5,818 bases of DNA, taken from NCBI GenBank assembly GCA_964600965.1, contig CAZRLO010000153.1, positions 1 to 5,818 of the forward strand. The letters run 5' to 3'. The DNA is from UBA5972 sp964600965 (lineage in GTDB: Bacteria > Pseudomonadota > Alphaproteobacteria > Rhodobacterales > Rhodobacteraceae). How positions within the stretch are numbered: position 1 is the first letter of the stretch; every line of letters starts with the position of its first letter. Shown here in pieces: positions 1 to 5,818 of this stretch. The position numbers were made by a program, and so were the translations under genes. A model generated the notes under the pieces. The model had not been told where the DNA came from. It saw only the letters and a list, made by a program, of their open reading frames with translations, and ran no database searches.

Positions 1-19
1 GATGTTTGTTCTCTGAGGT

Positions 20-1093
20 TTAGTTGGGGACGTCGCCGGTCAGACCTTCGACATAAAAGTTCATGCCGGCGAGCGTGCCATCATCTGCGACCTCACCATC
101 GGCCAGCCACACGCTGCCATCCTGTTTGTTTAGCGGACCAGTGAACGGGTGGTACTCTCCTGCCGCCATTGCATCATGTAGTGCCATAGCTTCGGCACGA
201 ACGTCTTGCGGGATCACATCCGACATCTCACCGATTTCAACCATCCCGGGGCCGATGCCGTCCCAAGTGTCAACGCTTTCCCAGGTGCCGTCCATAACCG
301 CACCAACGCGGGCGATGTAGTATGGCGCCCAGTTGTCGATGATCGAACTGATGCGCGGCTCTGGCGCGTAGGCGGCCATGTCCGACGCCTGACCAAAGGT
401 GTAAACACCGTCGGCGTCCCTTGCCACGGCCTGCGGCGCGGTGCTGTCGGTGTGCTGCATGATGACATCGATGCCCTGGTCGATCAGTGCCTTTGCCGCG
501 TCGCCCTCTTTGGCCGGATCGAACCAAGTGTAGACCCAGACCACCGAAAACTCGACATCCGGATTGGCCTTCTTGGCGTGAATGTAGGCAGAGTTGATGC
601 CCCGAATAACTTCCGGAATCGGGAACGAAGCGATATAGCCGATCTTGTTCGACTTGGTCATCTTGCCGGCGATATGCCCGATCACCGCGCGTCCCTCATA
701 GAACCTGGCCGAGTAGGTGGACACATTGTCGGCGCGTTTGTAGCCGGTGGCGTGCTCGAACTTCACATTCGGGAACTTGGCGGCCACGTTGATCGTCGGG
801 TCCATGTATCCGAACGATGTGGTAAAGATCAGATCCGCCCCGCCCAGCGCCATCTGGGTCAGCGCGCGCTCGGCATCGGCACCTTCAGGAACACTTTCCT
901 GGTACACCGTCTCGACCTTGTCGCCATATTCGGCCTCGACCGCCAGACGGCCTTGATCATGTTCATGGGACCATCCCAGATCGCCGATTGGGCCGACATA
1001 GATAAAGCCGACCTTGGTCTTGTCCTGCGCCACCGCAGCGGTGGCCAGACCAAGCGCCATGACGGCCCCTGTCAGAAGTTTGGTAAATTGCAT
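20..1093 (-). CDS. BMP-family ABC transporter periplasmic substrate-binding protein (probable purine/nucleoside binder)
   Basis: A 357-residue secreted solute receptor that should capture a ligand in the periplasm and deliver it to the two permeases encoded just upstream. Residues 1-22 form a Sec signal peptide: basic Lys5, hydrophobic core, then Ala-Val-Ala before Gln23. There is no lipobox cysteine, so it is probably soluble, unlike the BMP lipoproteins of spirochetes and Gram-positives. The mature part begins with the strand KVGFIYVGPIGDLGW (27-41), followed by EGADAERAL (70-78), TTSFGYMDP (91-99) and ARFYEGRAVIGHIAGKM (129-145), all typical of the BMP/PnrA-like type I periplasmic-binding fold. 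Length fits the family. I chose the ATG at 1093 because AGGGAG lies 9 bases before it; an in-frame ATG at 1102 abuts that Shine-Dalgarno directly. Family members bind nucleosides or nucleobases; the xanthine dehydrogenase genes in the same operon favour a purine. The family call is firm, the ligand is inferred. Confidence 0.93.
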   Translation of the reverse strand: MQFTKLLTGAVMALGLATAAVAQDKTKVGFIYVGPIGDLGWSHEHDQGRLAVEAEYGDKVETVYQESVPEGADAERALTQMALGGADLIFTTSFGYMDPTINVAAKFPNVKFEHATGYKRADNVSTYSARFYEGRAVIGHIAGKMTKSNKIGYIASFPIPEVIRGINSAYIHAKKANPDVEFSVVWVYTWFDPAKEGDAAKALIDQGIDVIMQHTDSTAPQAVARDADGVYTFGQASDMAAYAPEPRISSIIDNWAPYYIARVGAVMDGTWESVDTWDGIGPGMVEIGEMSDVIPQDVRAEAMALHDAMAAGEYHPFTGPLNKQDGSVWLADGEVADDGTLAGMNFYVEGLTGDVPN

Positions 1094-1102
1094 TGCAGAC
1101 AT

Positions 1103-1108
1103 CTCCCT
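1103..1108 (-). promoter_or_regulatory. Shine-Dalgarno that decides the binding-protein start
   Basis: The minus strand reads AGGGAG here. It ends immediately before an ATG at 1102-1100 and 9 bases before an in-frame ATG at 1093-1091. A zero-base spacer is not workable for initiation, so the second ATG is the likely start. Confidence 0.6.
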
Positions 1109-1116
1109 GTTGTCTT

Positions 1117-1135
1117 GCGGACCCCCCTGGCCCGC
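1117..1135 (-). other. GC-rich hairpin between permease B and the binding-protein gene
   Basis: On the minus strand the arms GCGGGCC (1135-1129) and GGTCCGC (1123-1117) can form a 7-base-pair stem with one G-U pair and a 5-base loop. It sits in the 59-base gap, just upstream of the Shine-Dalgarno of the binding-protein gene. No run of U follows, so it is not an intrinsic terminator. By analogy with other binding-protein operons it could protect the downstream message from decay or tune expression; that role is inference. A chance hairpin in GC-rich DNA is also possible. Confidence 0.4.
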
Positions 1136-1152
1136 GGTTTGTAGTGTTGCCC

Positions 1153-2085
1153 CTAGGATGAGGCGTGGAATGTTCGTCCGAGGGCGGCAGGCGCATTAAG
1201 CGATGCGCGCCCTCGGCCCGAGGACATGATAACCAGCACGATGATGGTTATCAGATAAGGCGACATGGACAAGTACTCGACCGGTACGGCCAGCCCTGCG
1301 GCCTGCAGATTCAACTGCAGGACAGTTACGCCGCCGAATAGATAGGCGCCGACAAGGATCCAGATCGGCTTCCAGCTGGCAAAGACCACGATGGCCAATG
1401 CGATCCAGCCCGCGCCTGCGGTCATTCCTTCCGTCCATTGCGGCACCCGGATCAGGCTGAGATATGCCCCGCCAAGCCCGGCACAGGCGCCGCCGAACGC
1501 AATCGCCATAAGGCGGACATGGATCACCTTGTAACCCAGCGCGTGGGCCGCATCGTGACTTTCGCCAACTGCCCGCAGGATCAGTCCGGCGCGAGAATAT
1601 TTCAGGAACGCCCAGACACCGACAATCAGCGCCAGCGAGATGTAGACGATCAGATCATGTTGGAACAGCACTTGACCCAGCACCGGAATATCCGCCAACG
1701 GACCCAGGTTCAGCTCCGACACCGAGGGCGGCCGATCCAGCAGATAGGCCTCGCCGATCAGCGCCGACAGGCCCAGTCCGAACAGCGTCAGCGCCAGCCC
1801 GGTCGCCACCTGGTTCGCCATCATGTATTGGGTTATGAAGCCAAAGATCATTGACAAGGCGGCGCCACCGATGGCGGCACCGATAAAGCCCAACCACGGG
1901 CTGCCGGTGTTGATCGCCACCGCATAGCCGCAGACGGCCCCGATGATCATCATGCCCTCGACGCCGAGATTCAGCACGCCGGATTTTTCCACCACCAGCT
2001 CGCCGATGGCGGCCAGCAGGATCGGTGTTGCCGCGACCATAAGGGATGCGATCAGGATAAGCGGGTTGATTGCAGACAGGTCCAT
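1153..2085 (-). CDS. ABC transporter permease B (BPD_transp_2 type, nucleoside/purine importer)
   Basis: A 310-residue, very hydrophobic inner-membrane protein of the branched-chain amino acid/sugar/nucleoside permease family, forming one half of the channel with permease A. It has about eight or more membrane segments, for example around residues 9-28, 45-60, 65-85, 95-112, 145-162, 192-212, 226-256 and 274-288. The family motif VLNLGVEGMM lies at 37-46, and a cytoplasmic coupling segment, SRAGLILRAVGE, at 164-175, which should contact the ATPase. The start ATG overlaps the stop of permease A in TAATG and is preceded by AGGGGAGG with a 7-base spacer, so translation is coupled and the two permeases are probably made in equal amounts. 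It is shorter than permease A, as usual for the second permease of BMP-type systems (compare YufQ with YufP). No sign of truncation or frameshift. Confidence 0.94.
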   Translation of the reverse strand: MDLSAINPLILIASLMVAATPILLAAIGELVVEKSGVLNLGVEGMMIIGAVCGYAVAINTGSPWLGFIGAAIGGAALSMIFGFITQYMMANQVATGLALTLFGLGLSALIGEAYLLDRPPSVSELNLGPLADIPVLGQVLFQHDLIVYISLALIVGVWAFLKYSRAGLILRAVGESHDAAHALGYKVIHVRLMAIAFGGACAGLGGAYLSLIRVPQWTEGMTAGAGWIALAIVVFASWKPIWILVGAYLFGGVTVLQLNLQAAGLAVPVEYLSMSPYLITIIVLVIMSSGRGRASLNAPAALGRTFHASS

Positions 2086-3167
2086 TAGGCGGCCTCCCCT
2101 TTGCCAATTTTGATCCGGTAATTGGACAGAACGTCCACCGCCAGCAGGAAGAACAACAGCATGCCCTGGAAAGCCTGAATCGCCGATGCAGGCAATTGCA
2201 GATTTGCCTGCGCCGCCTCACCGCCGATGAATGTCAACGCCATCAGCATACCCGCCAGCAAGATGCCGACCGGATGCAACCGGCCCAGGAAGGCGACGAT
2301 AATTGCAGTAAACCCATAGCCAGAGTTGAAATCGATGCTGATCTGGCCTGCAGGTCCGGATACCTCGAACATCCCTGCCAACCCCGCCAGCGCGCCGGAG
2401 GCACCCAGACAGAACACCACAAGTAGCCTTGGTTTCACCCCGGCGAACCGGGCCGCGCGCGGGCTTTGCCCGGTCAGCCGGATCTGAAAACCCAGCATAT
2501 GCCGGTTCAGCAGGATATAGGCCAGGATCACAGCAATGAACGCCGCGACCACGCCCCAATGCATGCCTGTACCGGCTATGATTTCAGAATTCGATGCGGC
2601 CTCGTATTGTTTGAGATTTCGACTGCCCGGAAACCCTGCGCCTTCCGGGTTCCGCAACAACCCCAGCGACATCGAGGCCAGCAATTGCTCGGCGACATAG
2701 ACCAGCAACAGCGAGACCAGAATTTCGTTGGTGTTGAACCTCGTCTTCAGGATCGCAGGGATCATCGCCCAGAGGAATCCGCCGATCGCGCCCGCGATCA
2801 CCATCAGTGGGAAGATAAACCAGTAGTCAGCCGGATAAAACGCAAGCCCGACCCCGGCACCGAAAATAGCGCCAACGATATACTGGCCTTCGGCACCGAT
2901 ATTCCAGATCCCGGCGCGAAATCCCAGTGAGAGGCCAATGGCGATCAAAATCAGAGGTCCCGCCTTCACCAGCAACTGACCGCGGTAATAAAACGCGAAC
3001 TCGCCGAATACCGGATCCCAGAAAATCGTACGGATTGCCTCGACGGGGTTCTTGCCCAGTATGGCAAAAAGGATACCACCCGCGATCATTGTCAGAACGA
3101 CCGCCAAAACCGGTGTCACAGAGGCCCATGTCCGCGACGGCTGTGGCCGTTTTTCCAGCCTTATCAT
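2085..3167 (-). CDS. ABC transporter permease A (BPD_transp_2 type, nucleoside/purine importer)
   Basis: A 360-residue inner-membrane permease, the partner of permease B in the import channel. After a short basic cytoplasmic N-terminus (1-15) come hydrophobic segments at about 17-38, 66-82, 96-112, 116-140, 148-166, 203-220, 246-266, 284-312 and 332-348. Family motifs are FRAGIWNIGAEGQ at 83-95, the coupling segment NRHMLGFQIRLTGQSP at 221-236, and GYGFTAIIVAFLGR at 283-296. The longest open frame begins 33 bases upstream at 3200, but that ATG has no Shine-Dalgarno. The ATG at 3167 follows AGAGGA with a 7-base spacer and gives the basic start MIRLEKRP, so I place the start there. The gene follows the ATPase gene after a 90-base gap and its stop overlaps the start of permease B by one base. 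Confidence 0.94.
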   Translation of the reverse strand: MIRLEKRPQPSRTWASVTPVLAVVLTMIAGGILFAILGKNPVEAIRTIFWDPVFGEFAFYYRGQLLVKAGPLILIAIGLSLGFRAGIWNIGAEGQYIVGAIFGAGVGLAFYPADYWFIFPLMVIAGAIGGFLWAMIPAILKTRFNTNEILVSLLLVYVAEQLLASMSLGLLRNPEGAGFPGSRNLKQYEAASNSEIIAGTGMHWGVVAAFIAVILAYILLNRHMLGFQIRLTGQSPRAARFAGVKPRLLVVFCLGASGALAGLAGMFEVSGPAGQISIDFNSGYGFTAIIVAFLGRLHPVGILLAGMLMALTFIGGEAAQANLQLPASAIQAFQGMLLFFLLAVDVLSNYRIKIGKGEAA

Positions 3168-3174
3168 TGACCCG

Positions 3175-3180
3175 TCCTCT
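3175..3180 (-). promoter_or_regulatory. Shine-Dalgarno that decides the permease A start
   Basis: The minus strand reads AGAGGA within a purine-rich stretch, 7 bases before the ATG at 3167-3165. The alternative in-frame ATG at 3200-3198 is preceded by CTTTCAG, with no ribosome-binding character. Confidence 0.6.
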
Positions 3181-3208
3181 TCTTCTCTTTGAAAGTACAT
3201 CTGAAAGA

Positions 3209-3249
3209 TTGGCGAGGCGGACCGCCAACTGAACGACGCGCGCAGCGCG
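3209..3249 (-). other. Two small inverted repeats in the ATPase/permease A gap
   Basis: On the minus strand CGCGC and GCGCG flank a 3-base loop (3249-3237), and TTGGCG and CGCCAA flank an 8-base loop (3228-3209); the latter can also fold as a tighter GGCGG/CCGCC pairing. Together they fill much of the 90-base gap, the longest in the operon. The sequence after the second stem, TCTTTC, is too weak a T tract for a convincing terminator. They may be an mRNA-stabilising or partly attenuating element, or simply GC-rich chance pairings. Confidence 0.3.
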
Positions 3250-3257
3250 GCGAAAGA

Positions 3258-4781
3258 TTAAGCCACTTCATGCGCCATCTCCATGTCATGCGCGCCGCCC
3301 AGCATCAGGCCGATCTCTTCGACCGTCAGACCCTTGGCGGGCTTTGGCGCGCTCAGACGCCCTTCGTTCAACGCTGCGAACCGGTCAGATATTTCCATCA
3401 GCTCATCCAGGTCCTGGCTGATCACGATCACCGCCGCACCACCGGCGGCCAGATCAAGCAACGCCTGTCGGATATCCGCCGCCGCGCTGGCATCGACTCC
3501 CCATGTGGGCTGGTTCACCACCAGACAAACAGGGCGTTGCAAAACCTCTCGTCCGATCACGAATTTCTGCAGATTTCCGCCTGAAAGAGACCGTGCAGCG
3601 TTGCCCGGACCAGGTGTACGCACGTCAAAATCGGCAATGATCTTTTCGGCAAATCCCTGCGCCCTGGGCCAGTTCAAAAACCCGCCCGAGACCAATTCTT
3701 CGCGGATCGCACCGGTTAACAGCGCGTTTTCTGTCAATGACATATCCGGTGCCGCAGCATGGCCCAACCGTTCCTCGGGGGCCGCCAGCAGTCCGAGCCG
3801 CCTCCGCGCGTTCGGACCCAGGTTTCCGATTTCCTGCCCATTCAGTTTGACAGCGTCGGAAGGTGCGGGCGTTTCGCCTGAAAGCGCGGCCAAAAGCTCG
3901 TCCTGCCCGTTGCCTGCAACGCCGCCGATACCCAGAACCTCGCCCGCGCGCACCTCCAGATGCACATTGCGCAGGCTGGTTCCGAACGGATTCGACGACT
4001 CCACCGACAGGGCCGCCAGGTCGAGTATCACCTCTCCGGGCTTCTCGCTCTCGCGAGACGGTGTGTGCAGCTCCTGCCCAACCATCATCTCGGCCATCGA
4101 ACGCGCGCTTTCCTCGCGCGGATTGCATTCGCCGACGACCTTGCCCAGTCTAAGGATTGTCGCCTCGTCGCAGAGCGTTTTGATCTCTTCCAGCTTGTGG
4201 CTGATATAAAGGATAGAGGTGCCTTCCGATTGCAGCTTGCGCAGGGTTTCGAACAGAATCTCGACCTCCTGCGGGGTCAAGACAGACGTCGGCTCGTCCA
4301 TGATCAACAGCTTGGGTTCCTGTAGCAGGCAACGGATAATTTCGACCCGCTGCCTCTCACCGGCGGAAAGATCACCGACCAGCCGGTCCGGGTCCAGAGG
4401 CAGTCCGTAATTTTCCGACACCTCGCGGATACGGCGAGCCAGTTGCCGTTGCTTGGGCGGGTCTTCCATGCCCAGTGCCACGTTTTCGGCCACGTTCAGC
4501 GCCTCGAAAAGCGAAAAATGCTGAAACACCATGGCGACACCGGCGGCGCGCGCCGCGTGCGGCGTGGCCGGTTCGAAAACCTCGCCCTTGAATGTCATCC
4601 TGCCCTGATCGGGGCGCACCAGCCCGTAGATCATTTTGACCAGCGTTGATTTTCCGGCGCCGTTTTCGCCGAGCAGCGCGTGGACTTCGCCGGGTGCGAT
4701 CTGAAACGACACGTTGTCGTTGGCCACCACGCCCGGATAGGCCTTGCGCAGGCCTTCCAGTTTCAACAGCGGTTCGCTCAT
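3258..4781 (-). CDS. ABC transporter ATP-binding protein with two nucleotide-binding domains (BMP-type nucleoside/purine importer)
   Basis: A 507-residue cytoplasmic ATPase with two fused nucleotide-binding domains, as in RbsA, MglA and YufO; it powers the two permeases downstream. Domain 1 (about 5-240) is complete: Walker A GENGAGKST 38-46 with Lys44, Q-loop Gln87, signature LSAGE 138-142, Walker B LLIMDEP 158-164 with Glu163, switch His195. Domain 2 (about 250-495) keeps the signature LSGGN 399-403, but its Walker A reads GVAGNGQDE (287-295) without the lysine. Its Walker B ends in NQP (423-425) instead of DEP, and the switch region reads SQD (455-457). A degenerate second site is usual in this family. 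The longest open frame starts at 4892, inside xdhC; the true start is 4781, where AGGAGG lies 7 bases upstream, ATGA overlaps the xdhC stop, and the protein begins MSEPLLKLEGL as relatives do. Substrate is inferred from neighbours. Confidence 0.95.
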   Translation of the reverse strand: MSEPLLKLEGLRKAYPGVVANDNVSFQIAPGEVHALLGENGAGKSTLVKMIYGLVRPDQGRMTFKGEVFEPATPHAARAAGVAMVFQHFSLFEALNVAENVALGMEDPPKQRQLARRIREVSENYGLPLDPDRLVGDLSAGERQRVEIIRCLLQEPKLLIMDEPTSVLTPQEVEILFETLRKLQSEGTSILYISHKLEEIKTLCDEATILRLGKVVGECNPREESARSMAEMMVGQELHTPSRESEKPGEVILDLAALSVESSNPFGTSLRNVHLEVRAGEVLGIGGVAGNGQDELLAALSGETPAPSDAVKLNGQEIGNLGPNARRRLGLLAAPEERLGHAAAPDMSLTENALLTGAIREELVSGGFLNWPRAQGFAEKIIADFDVRTPGPGNAARSLSGGNLQKFVIGREVLQRPVCLVVNQPTWGVDASAAADIRQALLDLAAGGAAVIVISQDLDELMEISDRFAALNEGRLSAPKPAKGLTVEEIGLMLGGAHDMEMAHEVA

Positions 4782-5695
4782 GCCACATCCTCCTGCGCCG
4801 CATGGACGCTTTTTGCCGCCAAAAGTCGCGTTGCAACCCCGATGGCGATTTGCTGCGGGTGCTTGCCCAGCGCCGGATCGCCAATCGGGCATTCGATTTG
4901 GTCGATCCGTGCCGTGTCATGCCCCAGCGCCGCCAACCGCTTGCGGAACCGGACCCATTTGGTAGCTGATCCGATCAGCCCGGCATAGGCGAACCGGCGC
5001 TGCAGCACATGATGGCACAGTTCGAAATCAAGCGTGTGCTCGTGGGTCATAATGAAATGCACGGCATTGGGCCCGGCACCGGCGACCGCCGCTTGCGGCG
5101 CGCCCGCATGGATGACGGCACCCTCGGGCATCCGGCCCAGCAGCTCCACCCGGCTATCGGCGACATGGATCTCGAATTGCGGCATCGGCAGCAGCACATT
5201 TGCCAGCGCCGCGCCCACATGGCCCGCGCCATAAATATACACCGGTTGTCGCGTGATCTGAACCGGTTCGGTCAGCCAGCCATGCGACAAATGCAGGGTG
5301 CCTCGGCTTTTGCCCGCCGGTTGAACCGCGTCGTCCTCGACCCGGCGCGCATAGACGCCATCGGTTTCGGCCATGGCGCGTGCGGTGTTCAGTCTCTCGG
5401 CATCCCACAGTTCCGTCACCAGCGTCACGCTACCGCCGCAGCACTGGCCCAGCGCCGGACCCAGCGCCTGCCGCTGCACGCGGGTCGTATCCCCGCCGGA
5501 CAGCATTGCCTGCGCCGACGCAATCGCATCATATTCCAGCCGCCCGCCGCCGATGGTGCCTTTCGCGCCATCCGCGTGGACCAGCATTGACACGCCGGTC
5601 TCGCGCGGGGTGGAGCCGCGGTGACCCGCGATCAAGATCCTGGCCACTTGGGTATGCACGGCGACTGCTTGGGAAAGAGCGTTCAGGTCGATCAT
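4778..5695 (-). CDS. xdhC: XdhC, molybdenum cofactor insertion/maturation factor for xanthine dehydrogenase
   Basis: A 305-residue cytoplasmic accessory protein. XdhC binds molybdenum cofactor, promotes its sulfuration and hands it to the XdhB subunit; it is not part of the finished enzyme (known from Rhodobacter capsulatus). The N-terminal XdhC/CoxI domain shows GHRGSTPRETG (24-34), GTIGGGRLE (46-54) and GQCCGGSV (83-90), whose cysteines are candidate cofactor ligands. The C-terminal Rossmann-like domain shows YGAGHVG (155-161), Asp180 at the end of the second strand, MTHEH (216-220) and GLIGSATKWVRFRKRL (239-254), then CPIGDPALGKHPQQIA (269-284) near the end. Length fits full two-domain XdhC proteins. 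It starts in ATGA overlap with xdhB, with only a weak Shine-Dalgarno (ACGGA, 7 bases before the ATG), suggesting translation coupled to xdhB. Its stop overlaps the ATPase start in the same way. The call rests on motifs plus the xdhB neighbour. Confidence 0.94.
   Translation of the reverse strand: MIDLNALSQAVAVHTQVARILIAGHRGSTPRETGVSMLVHADGAKGTIGGGRLEYDAIASAQAMLSGGDTTRVQRQALGPALGQCCGGSVTLVTELWDAERLNTARAMAETDGVYARRVEDDAVQPAGKSRGTLHLSHGWLTEPVQITRQPVYIYGAGHVGAALANVLLPMPQFEIHVADSRVELLGRMPEGAVIHAGAPQAAVAGAGPNAVHFIMTHEHTLDFELCHHVLQRRFAYAGLIGSATKWVRFRKRLAALGHDTARIDQIECPIGDPALGKHPQQIAIGVATRLLAAKSVHAAQEDVA
4789..4794 (-). promoter_or_regulatory. Shine-Dalgarno that decides the ABC ATPase start
   Basis: The minus strand reads AGGAGG 7 bases before the ATG at 4781-4779, the best ribosome-binding site in the window. 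It lies inside the last codons of xdhC and argues against a longer ATPase starting at 4892. Confidence 0.7.
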
Positions 5696-5818
5696 GTCTG
5701 CATCCGTCCAACCGCATTCAACAACCGTTCCGGCGTCGCCGGTGCGTCAAGCGCCGGGTAATCCTCGCCACAGGCCGCCACCGCGTCCGAAAGTGCCAGA
5801 TAGGTTGAGATGCCCAGC
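5692..5818 (-). CDS. xdhB: XdhB, xanthine dehydrogenase molybdenum-binding subunit, C-terminal end (partial)
   Basis: Only the last 41 codons lie in the window; the gene runs off the right edge. The first whole codon is at 5817 and the stop TGA is at 5694-5692, overlapping the xdhC ATG. The visible peptide has an LGIS start, a helix LALSDAVAAC (7-16) and the tail LDAPATPERLLNAV (23-36). The LDAPATPE-type ending is characteristic of the C-terminus of the large, molybdopterin-binding subunit of xanthine dehydrogenases. That subunit, with the FAD/iron-sulfur subunit XdhA, oxidises hypoxanthine and xanthine to urate in the cytoplasm. The xdhC gene next to it supports the call. No catalytic residue lies in the visible part, so other members of the aldehyde oxidase/xanthine dehydrogenase family cannot be fully excluded from this fragment alone. 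Confidence 0.85.
   Translation of the reverse strand, partial: LGISTYLALSDAVAACGEDYPALDAPATPERLLNAVGRMQT

Noticed and set aside
1..19. A terminator or further gene after the binding-protein stop.
   Set aside because: Only 19 bases are available, with no stem and no readable gene.
1117..1135. The hairpin before the binding-protein gene as a rho-independent terminator.
   Set aside because: No T tract follows on the minus strand; the next bases are AAGACAACAGGG, and a gene follows closely.
206..1144. A 312-codon open frame on the plus strand opposite the binding-protein gene.
   Set aside because: It is antisense to a clear gene. The translation is rich in Arg, His, Gly and Val with no recognisable domain, as expected for a shadow frame in GC-rich DNA.
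3203..3259. An 8-base direct repeat GAAAGATT (3203-3210 and 3252-3259, plus strand) in the ATPase/permease A gap.
   Set aside because: Only two copies, one of which includes part of the ATPase stop codon; most likely chance.
3283..4209. A 308-codon open frame on the plus strand opposite the ABC ATPase gene.
   Set aside because: Low-complexity Ser/Pro/Arg/Ala-rich translation with no domain; explained by the codon bias of the real gene on the other strand.
4782..4892. An N-terminal extension of the ABC ATPase reading into xdhC.
   Set aside because: The extension is the out-of-frame reading of the xdhC 3' end; the strong AGGAGG and ATGA overlap fix the start at 4781.
5009..5590. A 193-codon plus-strand open frame opposite xdhC.
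   Set aside because: Arg/His/Gln-rich antisense shadow of a well-supported gene, with no family resemblance.

Overview
The window holds six genes, all on the minus strand and packed like one operon. Read in the direction of transcription (right to left) they are: the 3' end of the molybdenum-binding subunit of xanthine dehydrogenase (xdhB), its maturation factor xdhC, a double-domain ABC ATPase, two ABC permeases, and a periplasmic substrate-binding protein of the BMP family. The GC-rich base composition, the strong third-position bias and the overall look of the proteins suggest an alphaproteobacterium, most likely of the Rhodobacteraceae/Roseobacter group. That placement is inference from protein resemblance; there is no rRNA or other phylogenetic marker here.

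Layout: 5818-5692, C-terminus of XdhB (cut by the window edge); 5695-4778, XdhC; 4781-3258, ABC ATPase; 3257-3168, a 90-base gap with two small GC-rich inverted repeats; 3167-2085, permease A; 2085-1153, permease B; 1152-1094, a 59-base gap with one GC-rich hairpin and a Shine-Dalgarno; 1093-20, BMP-family binding protein. Three junctions overlap: xdhB/xdhC and xdhC/ATPase share ATGA, and permease A/permease B share TAATG. These overlaps make co-transcription and translational coupling very likely. Bases 1-19 hold no visible terminator, so the 3' end of the transcript lies outside the window.

Working together: the BMP-family protein would capture a ligand in the periplasm, the two permeases form the channel, and the ATPase powers import. 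BMP-type systems are known for nucleoside and nucleobase uptake. Xanthine dehydrogenase oxidises hypoxanthine and xanthine to urate, and XdhC inserts the molybdenum cofactor into it. The operon therefore reads as an uptake-plus-oxidation module for purines. The exact ligand (nucleobase, nucleoside or oxidised purine) cannot be read from the sequence.

No mobile element, CRISPR array, RNA gene, pseudogene or unfamiliar gene is visible. I do not see a previously undescribed system. The points worth a second look are the substrate of the transporter, the binding protein lying last in the operon behind a hairpin, and start codons that differ from those of the longest open frames.
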